This document shows positions 8,117 to 16,424 of a stretch of DNA of 64,000 nucleotides, piece by piece. The stretch is from Tropicimonas sediminicola. Lineage in GTDB: Bacteria; Pseudomonadota; Alphaproteobacteria; Rhodobacterales; Rhodobacteraceae. The stretch lies in assembly GCF_900188335.1 (NCBI RefSeq), contig NZ_FZOY01000004.1, positions 124,001 through 188,000 on the forward strand, written 5' to 3'. Numbering within the stretch: the first letter of the stretch is position 1; each line of letters opens with the position of its first letter. Made by a program: the position numbers and the translations under genes. A model generated the notes under the pieces. It ran no database searches. It was not told the DNA's origin and worked only from the letters and a program-made list of their open reading frames with translations.

Positions 8117-9202
8117 ATGAGACAGGTGGAAGTCGCCGTGATCGGCACCGGATGGTGCGGGGGCATGCGCGCGGAATCGCTGGCAAAATCGGCGCTGGTC
8201 GACAAGCTTCACATCTGCGAAATCCGCCCTGAACGGCTGATGGAGGTCAAGGCGCTGACCAGCCCCGCGACCGCCACGATGGACTACCAGGACATCGTGA
8301 AGAACCCCAACATCGAGGTGGTCTATATTTCGACCACGCCGGAGCCGACCCACTACCCCATCGCCCGCGACTGCCTGAAGGCCGGCAAGCACGTGCTGCT
8401 GGAGAAGCCCATCGCGATGGAACTGGCCGAGGCCGACGACCTGATCGCGATCGCGCGCCAGAACAATCTCAAGTTCACCATCGGCTATTCCCAGCGCTTC
8501 AACCCCAAGATCGCCTGGGCCAAGAAGGCCATTTCCGAGGGCAAGCTCGGCAAGATCGTGAACGTGATGGTCAGCCGCCATCTCTCGCGCAGCCTCGGCT
8601 CGCGGATCGCCGGCCGGGTGAAGCTCTCGCCGGCGGCGATGGAATCCACCCACGATCTCGATTTCGTCTACTGGCTGCTCGATGCCAAGCCGGTGCGCGT
8701 CTATTCGCAGGGTGCCTACGGCTACATGAAGGAACTCAACGGCTCCTATGACTGCATGTGGAACACCGTGAACATGGACAACGGCGCGCTGGTGGTGATC
8801 GGTGGCGGCTGGAACCTTCCGCCGAGCTATCCCAATTACTGCGCCACGTGGATCGAGATCACCGGCACCGAGGGCTCGCTGATCCTCGACGACACGTCGC
8901 GGGACAACTGGCTCAACACGGTCGAGGGGCATACCCAGTTTCCCATGTCGACCATGCCGGGCGAGCATGTGGATCACATGTATGCCGGGCAGATGGGGCC
9001 GGAGACGCTGCACTTCCTCGAATCCGTCCTGCTGGATCGCGAACCGCTGGTGTCGCCGGAACATGCGCGGATGGTGATGGAGAGCTACCTGGCCGCCGAC
9101 ATCTCGGCCGAGACCGGCGAGGTCGTGGACCTGCCGCTCTCCAACCACGCAATGGCGACGCTGGCCGACATGATCGAGGCCAAGAACCGGGAAGCGAGTT
9201 GA
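8117..9202 (+). CDS. Gfo/Idh/MocA family NAD(P)-dependent oxidoreductase
   Basis: 361 residues. The N-terminal Rossmann domain opens with VAVIGTGWCGGMRAESLAKS (GxGxxG). VLLEKPIAMELAEADDLI carries the conserved EKP lysine near residue 97. The C-terminal alpha/beta domain has ESTHDLDFVYWLLDAKP, where the His of the HD pair is the usual catalytic residue. Family members oxidise hydroxyl groups of sugars, inositols and sugar acids. The stop overlaps the TTG start of the next gene, so it is co-transcribed with two beta-hydroxyacid dehydrogenases. Confidence 0.9.
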   Translation: MRQVEVAVIGTGWCGGMRAESLAKSALVDKLHICEIRPERLMEVKALTSPATATMDYQDIVKNPNIEVVYISTTPEPTHYPIARDCLKAGKHVLLEKPIAMELAEADDLIAIARQNNLKFTIGYSQRFNPKIAWAKKAISEGKLGKIVNVMVSRHLSRSLGSRIAGRVKLSPAAMESTHDLDFVYWLLDAKPVRVYSQGAYGYMKELNGSYDCMWNTVNMDNGALVVIGGGWNLPPSYPNYCATWIEITGTEGSLILDDTSRDNWLNTVEGHTQFPMSTMPGEHVDHMYAGQMGPETLHFLESVLLDREPLVSPEHARMVMESYLAADISAETGEVVDLPLSNHAMATLADMIEAKNREAS

Positions 9203-10059
9203 CCCGCGCCGGCGTCGTCGGCCTCGGCCAGATGGGGCGCGGCATCGCGCGGCGCCTCGATGGGGCCGGGCTGCTGGTTGCCGCGGCGGATGCCCAGACC
9301 GGCATGTTGGAGGCTGCGGACCTCTCGGACCGGGTCGGGGCGGATATCCTCGATGCCGACGTCCTGGTGTTCGTTGTGCCCAGCACCGCACAGATCGCTG
9401 AGGTTCTGGAGAGCGCGCCCGGCAGGGACGGACAGGTGATCGTCGACCTCACGACATCGCACCCCGATGACAGCGCCGCGCTGGCCACAAGGCTCCTCGA
9501 CCGGGGCATCGCCTATGTCGATGCCGCCATGACCGGCGGGGCCGCAGGGGCGGACGCGGGCACCCTGACGCTGATGATGGGCGGCGAGGCCAATGTCATC
9601 GCCGGGATCGCCCCGGTGCTGGACCGGATCTCCGCGCAGCGCTTTCACATGGGGCCGGTCGGCGCGGGCCATGCGATGAAGCTGGTCCACAACCTGATCC
9701 TGCACAGCGCCTTCATGGCCACCTGCGAGGGCCTGACGCTGGCCGAAAAGGCCGGGCTGAACGTCGCGCGCGCGGTCGAGGTCCTGAACGCCGGGAACGC
9801 GCGCAGCTTCGTGACCGAGGTGCGCTTTCCCCGCGACATCCTGAGCGGCACGATGAACGGACGCTCGCGGATCGCGAACCTCGAGAAGGATCTCGGGCTT
9901 GCTTCCCGCTTCGCCGCAGCGCAGGGCGGACCGGCGGCCTATACCGACCTGACCCATCGGCTGCTCGCGGCCGCACTGGCAATCGGCGAAGGCGAGACGG
10001 ATTTCTCGCATCTCTTCCCGATGTTCGATCAACTGACGCGGCAGGCGCAGGATGGTTGA
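9199..10059 (+). CDS. NAD(P)-dependent oxidoreductase, 3-hydroxyisobutyrate dehydrogenase family (TTG start)
   Basis: 286 residues. The start is TTG 9199, overlapping the previous stop as TTGA. It is preferred because the next ATG (9232) would cut the Rossmann motif GVVGLGQMGRGIARRL. The family pattern is complete: YVDAAMTGGAAGADAGTLTL for the substrate loop, and VGAGHAMKLVHN with the catalytic lysine. These enzymes interconvert beta-hydroxyacids and semialdehydes (3-hydroxyisobutyrate, tartronate semialdehyde and others). It overlaps the next gene, a second family member, by 8 nt. Confidence 0.88.
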   Translation: MTRAGVVGLGQMGRGIARRLDGAGLLVAAADAQTGMLEAADLSDRVGADILDADVLVFVVPSTAQIAEVLESAPGRDGQVIVDLTTSHPDDSAALATRLLDRGIAYVDAAMTGGAAGADAGTLTLMMGGEANVIAGIAPVLDRISAQRFHMGPVGAGHAMKLVHNLILHSAFMATCEGLTLAEKAGLNVARAVEVLNAGNARSFVTEVRFPRDILSGTMNGRSRIANLEKDLGLASRFAAAQGGPAAYTDLTHRLLAAALAIGEGETDFSHLFPMFDQLTRQAQDG

Positions 10060-10915
10060 GCCGAGGACCGAGATCGGCGTTTTCGGACTGGGCCTGATCG
10101 GCGCCTCGCTGGCCAGCCGCCTGCTCGCGGCGGGCTACAACCTGCGGGGATACGATCCGGACGAGACTCGAATGGACCAGCTATCCGAGCAGGGCGGCAC
10201 GGCCTGCCCTCCCGAAGAGGTCTGGAAGGCGGACGTCGTCTTGTCCTGCGTATTCGACACCGACCAGCTTTCAGCGCTGATCGACGCGGCGCCCAAGGCG
10301 CCCTGCGTGCTGGTGTCGATGAGCACCTGCGATCCGGAGCGGATGCAGGGCCTCGCAGGGGCGGCTGCAATGCGCGGCATCACCCTCATCGAGGCGCCGA
10401 TTTCCGGCACCAGCCGGGCGCTCGCGAGCGGCGACGTGCTGCTGCTGGTCGCTGGCGACAAGGACACGGCGCAGCGCCTCGCCCCGATCTTCAACGCCCT
10501 CTCGCGCCAGCACATCCACGTCGGCGCAATCGGAAACGGAAACCGCGCCAAGCTGGCGATCAACCTCGTCCTCGGCCTGAACCGGGCCGCACTGGCCGAG
10601 GGCATGGTCTTTGCCGAAGCCCTCGGGCTTGCCCCGGACGACTTCCTCGAGATGGCCCGCGCCTCGGCGGCGCAGTCGGCCGTGATGGAGTCGAAGGGGC
10701 ATCTGATGGCGCGGCGGGACTTCGCCCCGCAAGGCAAGATCGCGCAATCGGCCAAGGACTTCAGGCTGATCCGCGATGGCGCCGCCGCGGCCGGACAGGG
10801 CCTGCCCTTTGCGGAGACCTACCTTGCCATGATGGAGGATGCGATCGCGCACGGCGAGGGCGAGCTGGACAATTCGGCCATCCTGCTGCCCATCGCGCGC
10901 GCGACCACGGGCTGA
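10052..10915 (+). CDS. second NAD(P)-dependent oxidoreductase of the 3-hydroxyisobutyrate dehydrogenase family
   Basis: 287 residues starting with IGVFGLGLIGASLASRLLAA (Rossmann GxGxxG). It has IEAPISGTSRALASGDVLLL as the substrate-binding segment and GNGNRAKLAINLVLG with the catalytic Lys. It overlaps the upstream paralogue by 8 nt but is quite different in sequence, so this is not a recent duplication. The two may act on different semialdehydes, or form a heteromer. The latter is speculation. Confidence 0.88.
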   Translation: MVEPRTEIGVFGLGLIGASLASRLLAAGYNLRGYDPDETRMDQLSEQGGTACPPEEVWKADVVLSCVFDTDQLSALIDAAPKAPCVLVSMSTCDPERMQGLAGAAAMRGITLIEAPISGTSRALASGDVLLLVAGDKDTAQRLAPIFNALSRQHIHVGAIGNGNRAKLAINLVLGLNRAALAEGMVFAEALGLAPDDFLEMARASAAQSAVMESKGHLMARRDFAPQGKIAQSAKDFRLIRDGAAAAGQGLPFAETYLAMMEDAIAHGEGELDNSAILLPIARATTG

Positions 10916-10941
10916 CCCCGGGCGTTACGCCTTGCCCGGGG
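10916..10941. terminator. hairpin between convergent genes
   Basis: CCCCGGGC (10916-10923) and GCCCGGGG (10934-10941) form an 8-bp stem with a 10-nt loop between the convergent stops at 10915 and 10925. There is no T-tract, so termination on either strand is only suggested by position. Confidence 0.4.
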
Positions 10942-11392
10942 GAACCAGCCGGACCTCGTCCGGCACGTCGAGCGGCGGGTTCGGGCCGTCGATGAACTCG
11001 ACGGTCGTGAAGATCAGCTCGCTGTCGCCGATATTCTCGACCGAGTGCAGCATGTGATCCCCCGCCCCGTAATTGAAGTGCTTCGTCTCGCCCTGGTAAT
11101 GGACAACGTCGCGGATCTCGCCCGACGAGAAATACCCGCGCGCCTTGCCCGGCACCATCGCGGTCCAGAAATAGCGGTTCACGTGGCGATGGAAGCGGCA
11201 GCGCTTGCCGGGCGGCAGACGGAGGTGCCAGATCCGCATCGTATCGGTTTCGGAGACCAGCACCGAACCGACGCAGCCGTTGTACATGTCGCCCAGCATC
11301 TCCTCGTAGACGCCCTCCGGCCAGTGAGCAAAAGCCGCCGGGTCGGGATTGATCTCGACGTGGTCGGGACCGTGCGTTTCAACCTGTGCCAT
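10925..11392 (-). CDS. cupin domain-containing protein
   Basis: 155 residues from ATG 11392 with GAAGGAGGAGCGC-like purine-rich sequence before it. Cupin ligands are visible in KRCRFHRHVNRYFWTAM (HxH) and YGAGDHMLHSVENIGDSEL with the second-motif His. It is unrelated in detail to the cupin at 6728. It is the last gene of a minus-strand group with the DHDPS-like lyase and zinc-ADH, 11 nt after the lyase stop, so it probably belongs to the same pathway. Function unknown. Confidence 0.78.
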   Translation of the reverse strand: MAQVETHGPDHVEINPDPAAFAHWPEGVYEEMLGDMYNGCVGSVLVSETDTMRIWHLRLPPGKRCRFHRHVNRYFWTAMVPGKARGYFSSGEIRDVVHYQGETKHFNYGAGDHMLHSVENIGDSELIFTTVEFIDGPNPPLDVPDEVRLVPPGKA

Positions 11393-11403
11393 GCGCTCCT
11401 CCT

Positions 11404-12330
11404 TCAGCTGGCAAGTTCCGGGGCAGCGTTCAGCCCCTCGAGATCGGCCTTGAACGCGGCCTTCTGCGCCCCTGACAGTGGCTGCAGGGGCGGCTGCATC
11501 CGCAGCCAGCCGTCATCGCCACTGCGCCAGGCCTCGGCCGTCTTCATCGCCGCCATCAGCGGGTATTTCGAGGCGACGGCCCGCGCCGCGCGCACCTCTC
11601 GCATGGCCGCCTCGCGCTCCGGCCCCTCCGCGGCCCGCCGCGCGGCCTGCACCTTCTGCGCGAAGATGTTGGTCGAGCCGGAGATGATCCCGGCCGTCCC
11701 GATCGACAGCCCATCCCAAAGGAAGGCCTCGGACGACGGATAGACGTCGAAATCCTCGGCGACGCCACCGGTCGCCTCGACGAAGGCGCGGGACTGCTCG
11801 AAGTCGCCACTGCTGTCCTTGAGCCCGGCGACGATGGGCCCGAACGCCTCCCGCAACCGCAGCACGAGGTCCACCGACAGCGGCACCTGGGACATCTGCG
11901 GGAAGTGATAGAGATAGATCCGCAGATCGTCCCGGCCCACCTTGTCGATCAGCCCCGCACAATAGGCATAGAGCCCCTCGTCAGAGGGCGACTTGTAGTA
12001 ATAGGGCGGCAGCACGAGAGCGTTGACGAACCCCGCCTCGCAGGACGCCCGCGTCAGCGCCACGCAATCGGGAAGCGACGGCGCACCGGTGCCGAAGATG
12101 ACCTGGTCGGCCGCGAAACCGGCCTGCGCGAAGATCCCGGGCAGCGCCAGCCGGTCAGCCATCGCGACCGACGTGCCTTCGCCGGTGGTGCCCGTGGGCG
12201 CCACGCCATCGCAGCCCCCCTCCGCCAGCAGGTGCCGGCAATAGGCCACCAGCTTGTCGCTTTCCAGCCGGCCATCCGCATCGAAGGGTGAAATGGCGGC
12301 CGCATAGATGCCGCGTCGTGCCTTGGTCAT
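11404..12330 (-). CDS. dihydrodipicolinate synthase / KdgD family lyase or dehydratase
   Basis: 308 residues, the usual length for the DHDPS/N-acetylneuraminate lyase (TIM barrel) family. Visible marks are VAPTGTTGEGTS (the TT pair that binds the carboxylate), a Tyr in IYLYHFPQMS, and the Schiff-base lysine in VAGLKDSSGD. The family cleaves or dehydrates 2-keto-3-deoxy sugar acids and related pyruvate adducts. ATG 12330 has a strong GGAGAGGAGA; an in-frame ATG at 12351 would overlap the upstream ADH stop. A frame extending to 13170 is only the shadow of the ADH gene. Confidence 0.88.
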   Translation of the reverse strand: MTKARRGIYAAAISPFDADGRLESDKLVAYCRHLLAEGGCDGVAPTGTTGEGTSVAMADRLALPGIFAQAGFAADQVIFGTGAPSLPDCVALTRASCEAGFVNALVLPPYYYKSPSDEGLYAYCAGLIDKVGRDDLRIYLYHFPQMSQVPLSVDLVLRLREAFGPIVAGLKDSSGDFEQSRAFVEATGGVAEDFDVYPSSEAFLWDGLSIGTAGIISGSTNIFAQKVQAARRAAEGPEREAAMREVRAARAVASKYPLMAAMKTAEAWRSGDDGWLRMQPPLQPLSGAQKAAFKADLEGLNAAPELAS

Positions 12331-12347
12331 GAAAGGTCTCCTCTCCG

Positions 12348-13517
12348 TCATTTCGCCTTGGGTCCGCCGGTGATGCCGGGCCGGGTCGAAACGACGACCT
12401 TGATCGCATCGTCGATCCGCTCGCGGGCGTATTTCAGCGCCGTCGGAAGATCGTCCAGTGGGAAGGTATGGGTGTGAATGAGGCTCGCGTCGAAACGCCC
12501 TGCCTCCATGAAGGCCATCGCGCGGTGGGTGGCGGACCGGCCCTCTCCGCGGATGCCGTAGAGATAGATGTTGTTGACCGCGAGCGCGCCGAGCGTGAAG
12601 GACACCGCGTTCTTGGGGAAAGCCGCCAGGCAGATCTTGCCACCCCGGTTGGTCATCGCCACCGCCTGGTTGACGGTGGTTTCGGACCCCGCGCAATCCA
12701 CCACGTAATCCGCGCCCTTGCCGGTCAGCTCCTTGACCCGGGCCACCACGTCCTCGTTGCGGGCATCGATCACGTGGTCGGCACCGAGCTGCCGCCCGAT
12801 CGCGTTGCGGCTTTCGCGGGTGCCGACGAGGATCACCGGCGCAGCACCGAGGGCCTTGGCCACGGCCACCGCCAGCAGCCCGATCGGCCCGGGCCCGATG
12901 ACCACGACGCTCTCGCCCGCGACCAGCCCGCCCAGTTCCGTCAGCCCGTACATCGAGGTGCCCGCCGTCACGACCAGCGTGGCCTCCTCGTCCGACATGG
13001 CGTCGGGTACCCGGATCAGGGTGTTGATGTTGTTCACCGCGTATTCGGCGAAGCCGCCGTCGGTGGTGAAACCGTTCGCCCGGTGCCCCTTGTCGACATC
13101 GCCATAGTTCAGGCCGTAGTTGTGACAGGAGGTGTACATCCCCTGCCGGCAGCGCTTGCACTGGCCGCAACCGGCGTGGATCTCCACCGTGACCCGGTCC
13201 CCGACAGCGAACTCGTCGACACCCGGGCCGAGGGCCGCGACGGTGCCCATGTACTCGTGTCCCGGCGTGAAGCCCTTGTTGAACGGCGCGCCGCCCTCGA
13301 TCATCGCCGGTGTGCCATAGGTCAGGATCTCAAGATCGGTGGCGCAGATGGCGACCGCATCGATCCGCACCAGCACCTCCGCCCGCCCGGGCATCGGGGT
13401 CGGCTTGTCGACGAGCGCCAACTCGTCCGGCCCGCCCAGAACCCAGGCGCGCATCGTCTGCGGCACATCCTCTCCCAGGCCACGCCGGGCCGGCTCGATT
13501 TCTACCTTGGCGTCCAT
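12348..13517 (-). CDS. zinc-binding alcohol dehydrogenase (medium-chain, sorbitol/threonine dehydrogenase type)
   Basis: 389 residues from ATG 13517 preceded by GAGGAGGAGC. The catalytic zinc site appears as AICATDLEI and TPGHEYMG. The structural zinc loop is complete, CGQCKRCRQGMYTSC. The Rossmann motif is VVIGPGPIGLLAVAVAKALG. The enzyme should oxidise a polyol or sugar-acid hydroxyl with NAD(P). It is the first gene of the minus-strand operon ADH-lyase-cupin, and two TGGT-N2-ACCA type sites lie 27 and 149 nt upstream of its start. Confidence 0.92.
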   Translation of the reverse strand: MDAKVEIEPARRGLGEDVPQTMRAWVLGGPDELALVDKPTPMPGRAEVLVRIDAVAICATDLEILTYGTPAMIEGGAPFNKGFTPGHEYMGTVAALGPGVDEFAVGDRVTVEIHAGCGQCKRCRQGMYTSCHNYGLNYGDVDKGHRANGFTTDGGFAEYAVNNINTLIRVPDAMSDEEATLVVTAGTSMYGLTELGGLVAGESVVVIGPGPIGLLAVAVAKALGAAPVILVGTRESRNAIGRQLGADHVIDARNEDVVARVKELTGKGADYVVDCAGSETTVNQAVAMTNRGGKICLAAFPKNAVSFTLGALAVNNIYLYGIRGEGRSATHRAMAFMEAGRFDASLIHTHTFPLDDLPTALKYARERIDDAIKVVVSTRPGITGGPKAK

Positions 13518-13541
13518 TTGCTCCTCCTCGCGCCGCTCAGA

Positions 13542-13555
13542 TTTGGTCAACCATT
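13542..13555. promoter_or_regulatory. putative GntR/FCD operator, site 3
   Basis: TGGTCAACCA at 13544-13553, a perfect TGGT-N2-ACCA palindrome 27 nt upstream of the zinc-ADH start. Read on the minus strand it is AATGGTTGACCAAA, almost identical to site 1 near the regulator gene. Confidence 0.65.
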
Positions 13556-13663
13556 GTGGCAATCTTTGGTCGATCTGTTATGGAGAGCGAACGCCGGGAA
13601 AATCAAGGTATTTATGCCAAAGAAACTGAATCAGCGCGAACGGTCAGGCAATTCCTGCAGTAA

Positions 13664-13677
13664 ATTGGTTAACCTTT
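13664..13677. promoter_or_regulatory. putative GntR/FCD operator, site 4 (one mismatch)
   Basis: TGGTTAACCT at 13666-13675 keeps the GGTTAACC core and differs from TGGT-N2-ACCA at the last base. Its centre is 122 bp from site 3, close to the 117 bp separating sites 1 and 2. Confidence 0.5.
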
Positions 13678-13928
13678 CCTTCAAGCGCCCCACTATCAAG
13701 GAACTTGATGCCGCCCATACGGAACCATGTTTACCCGCCGCACCGGCCGCCTGTTACGCTCCGATCCGAGGACCGGGAGTCGACGACGCCGATTGGGCGA
13801 GCGCCTCCCGGGGAGGAACATCCGGCCATCTGGTCACACCAAGCTTCGCCCCCGGAGACGGACGGTGAGGGCACCCGCGCGCACCTGGGCGTGGGAGGAA
13901 TGCATGGCGCGAAAAGATCGGGAGATAT

Positions 13929-14669
13929 GTGTTGGGCGAGATCATCCGGGCAGATTGGTTCGACCTCGACGAGGCCACTCGCGAAGACACCCTGCGCTGG
14001 CTCCACCAGAGCTACTTTCCCAGCGCTCAGGCGACACCGGGCGTCTGCTGGGTCGGGCATTACGAGATCGTTCCGCTGCCGGACAAACCCTATATCGAGG
14101 GCGCTCCGCGGAGGGTCGAAACCACCGACCCGTCGCTCCCCACCGGCTGGCAGAACGTCGTCCTGACCGCGGCCGTCTCGCCGGAAGTGTTCTTTGGCAA
14201 GGACAATGAGCTGGACGCCCTTGCCGCCGCAAATGAGTCCCGGCTCTCCGCGCTGCTGAACCACCGCAGCGCGGTTTACCTCGAAGAGCAGGTGATCAAC
14301 GCCCCCGAACAGCGCGCCTCCCCCTACGGAATGGGCCCGCCGCCTGCGATGCAGCTCGGCAATTACAACACCAACACGCCCGAAGACGACGTTGAGCTTG
14401 CACGATGGTACCGGGCCGAGCGCTTTGCCCGGGTCTCGGTGACGCCGGGCATGATCCGCGGGCGCAAGCTGCTGTCGATCGCAGGTTGGGCGAAGCACGG
14501 CGTGCTGTGGGAGTTCACCGATCTGCCGGAGGGCGATCACAGCTTCGAGCACCGCTTCGTCGCCGCGGACCGCAACGAGGACTGGGGCGGTCGGCACGTG
14601 CTGGAGTACGTGACGCACGCCTACGGCAGCCCGCATGCCGGCAGGAGGATCTGGCCGGAGGCGCGCTGA
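13929..14669 (+). CDS. hypothetical protein with a ferredoxin-like (EthD/dimeric alpha-beta barrel type) C-terminal half
   Basis: 246 residues; not recognised as a named family. The C-terminal half contains ELARWYRAERFARVSVTPG and then RGRKLLSIAGWAKHGVLWEF, a pattern (WY..ER...V..PG, later G...) seen in EthD-like dimeric alpha/beta-barrel proteins. The N-terminal half may be a second, diverged copy (DTLRWLHQSYFPSAQATPG). The start is GTG 13929 or TTG 13932; GGGAGA at 13920-13925 fits TTG better. It is followed by a CMD-like gene and lies opposite the ADH operon across the operator region, so it may act in the same catabolic pathway. Confidence 0.65.
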   Translation: MLGEIIRADWFDLDEATREDTLRWLHQSYFPSAQATPGVCWVGHYEIVPLPDKPYIEGAPRRVETTDPSLPTGWQNVVLTAAVSPEVFFGKDNELDALAAANESRLSALLNHRSAVYLEEQVINAPEQRASPYGMGPPPAMQLGNYNTNTPEDDVELARWYRAERFARVSVTPGMIRGRKLLSIAGWAKHGVLWEFTDLPEGDHSFEHRFVAADRNEDWGGRHVLEYVTHAYGSPHAGRRIWPEAR

Positions 14670-14767
14670 CGGCCTTTGAGGCGCCGACGCGCGAGCGAAC
14701 CGGAGCGCATTACGCAGACGAGCCCGAGCATCGGGACCGGAAGATTTGACCGAATGGGAGGAAGATT

Positions 14768-15424
14768 GTGACACAAAGACTGACTGGCCTGAGCCACGAG
14801 GACGCCACCGGAACAGCCAAGATGATCTACGAGGCGTCGGACCGATTTCTCGGACGAACGGCAAACCTGCAACGCATCCTCGCCACCCACAGCCCCTATC
14901 TCGCCCGCTGGTTCGGCGGCCTCGTGGCCGCCGTCCGGCAACCGGACCTCGGCGCCACCACCGATCCCCGCTTGCGCGGGCTGGCCTGCATCAAGACGTC
15001 GATGGTCAACGCCTGCAGCTACTGCACGGCCCACACATCGGTCTTCGGACAGGGCCTTGGCATCAGCGACGAGGAACTCGAAGCCATGATGGACGACAGC
15101 TACAAGACCAGCCCGCTTTTCGACGAGCGCGACAGGGCGGCGATTGCATGGTCCGAGGCCATGACACGCAACACCGCGCAGCGCGACAAGGACACCTGGG
15201 AGAACATGAAGGCCAATTTTACCGACACCGAGATCGTCGAGATCTCGATGGCCTGCGCCATGTTCAACATGATCAACCGGCTGAACGACAGCTTCTGGAC
15301 CGACCTCGAAACCGAGGAATACAACCAGAGGCAATGGAACGCGGTGAAAGGCCTGTCGGTCGAGGAGATCGAGGCCTACGCCGGCCGCTTCGGCGAAGTC
15401 GGGGAGCAGGAACGCGCCGGCTGA
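14768..15424 (+). CDS. carboxymuconolactone decarboxylase / AhpD-like protein
   Basis: 218 residues from GTG 14768 with GGGAGGAA just upstream. The core motif KTSMVNACSYCTAHTSVFG (about residues 78-96) carries the CxxC...H of the AhpD-like alkylhydroperoxidase fold, in which the cysteines are redox-active. The length is above that of minimal CMD proteins, with an extra C-terminal helix pair. Relatives act as peroxidase partners or as lyases on lactones. It follows the unknown 246-residue gene by about 100 nt and closes this plus-strand group. Confidence 0.82.
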   Translation: MTQRLTGLSHEDATGTAKMIYEASDRFLGRTANLQRILATHSPYLARWFGGLVAAVRQPDLGATTDPRLRGLACIKTSMVNACSYCTAHTSVFGQGLGISDEELEAMMDDSYKTSPLFDERDRAAIAWSEAMTRNTAQRDKDTWENMKANFTDTEIVEISMACAMFNMINRLNDSFWTDLETEEYNQRQWNAVKGLSVEEIEAYAGRFGEVGEQERAG

Positions 15425-15838
15425 TACGGGCCGCATCAGTGACGCCCCACCGACCCTAACCCTCAATGTCTGGGGCGCTTGCCTGTGCAAGGCAGGCGCC
15501 CTGAACGTTCATCCGTCCCTGTCGAACCTCGCCGCGTCACATCGGGCCCGCGAGAGCGAACACGCCAATGGCGCCATGTCCTCTGGCAGTGGGCGGCCCA
15601 TTCCTCCGGGGCGTGCAGGACCGGGCGTGGTGCGCCATGATGCGGACACCCGACCTCGTCGGGCGACTTACCGACCAGCGAGCACCGAGCCCCCCCGACT
15701 GCCCACCAACAGGCCAGGGCGCACAGGTCCGCTTCTCCCTGCTCAAGGAGCCGCTCAAAGGCCAATCACACAATGGTCAGGCCGGGAGCATCGACCCGCG
15801 CGGTTGCCTATATCGAGGGCCGGATAGGAGGATACCCG
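15425..15838. other. intergenic region
   Basis: About 410 bp without a convincing gene; frames on both strands are arginine/proline-rich shadows. A hairpin at 15473-15501 lies near its start, and the RBS of the YHS gene (AGGAGG, 15826-15831) closes it. Confidence 0.6.
15473..15501. terminator. terminator-like hairpin after the CMD-like gene
   Basis: GGGCGCTTGCCT (15473-15484) pairs with AGGCAGGCGCCC (15490-15501) over 12 bp with one T-G wobble and a 5-nt loop. No T-tract follows, so its role as a terminator is inferred from its place 48 nt after the stop codon. Confidence 0.45.
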
Positions 15839-16294
15839 ATGATTACGCGACGCGCCCTGCTCGAACTTTCCGTGCTCTCACCAATGGCATATGCCCTCAC
15901 ATCGGGCGTGGCTCTGGCGATGGAGCCGGAGATCTTCCAGAACCCGATCGCCATCAATGGCACCGACCCGGTCGGGTATTTCACCGATCGAGAACCTGTT
16001 CCCGGATCTTCGGCAAATCGGGTGATGTGGAAAGGCGCCGCGTGGCACTTCGCGAGCCCCGAGAATGCGGCCGCTTTCGAAGCGAACCCGACGAAGTATG
16101 CACCGGTGTTTGGCGGCTATTGTGCCTTCGCCGCGTCGCGGGGCTACCTGGCGCCGACAATACCGGAAGCCTGGACGATACACGAAGGAAAGCTTTATCT
16201 GAATGCCACGTTGAGAGCTCGGGAACTCTGGCTTCAGGACGTTCCGGGCAACATCGCGGCGGGTCTCAAGAACTGGCCGGGAATTCTCGGCTAG
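15839..16294 (+). CDS. exported YHS domain-containing protein
   Basis: 151 residues from ATG 15839 with AGGAGG at 15826-15831. The N-terminus MITRRALLELSVLSPMAYAL is a signal sequence with a twin Arg, possibly Tat-type. The mature part has the YHS pattern: AINGTDPVGYFTDREPVPGS and then AWHFASPENAAAFEANPTKY, followed by FGGYCAFAASRG. YHS domains bind copper or other metals, and exported ones often sit near metal or redox genes. No partner is obvious here. Convergent with the hemerythrin gene 130 bp downstream. Confidence 0.85.
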   Translation: MITRRALLELSVLSPMAYALTSGVALAMEPEIFQNPIAINGTDPVGYFTDREPVPGSSANRVMWKGAAWHFASPENAAAFEANPTKYAPVFGGYCAFAASRGYLAPTIPEAWTIHEGKLYLNATLRARELWLQDVPGNIAAGLKNWPGILG

Positions 16295-16424
16295 AGGCGC
16301 AACGGCGGGTCCGATCTGGACGACAGCGCTGCCACCGGCCTCCCGGCCACTGACGATGTACGCCCCAAGAGGATCTCACAGAGCGCCTCGATGGGTCGGC
16401 GCGCACCGCACGGCGGCGCCGACA

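Larger units (their letters stand above)
13518..13928. other. divergent regulatory region without a gene
   Basis: About 410 bp between the zinc-ADH (minus) and the unknown gene at 13929 (plus). It holds the two palindromes listed separately. The short frames in it have no recognisable product. It must carry the promoter for the minus operon and probably one for the plus genes. Confidence 0.7.

Noticed and set aside
11404-13170. 588-codon minus-strand frame as a fusion of an ADH-like part and a lyase
   Set aside because: Only the last 308 codons are protein-like; the upstream part is the out-of-frame shadow of the zinc-ADH gene.
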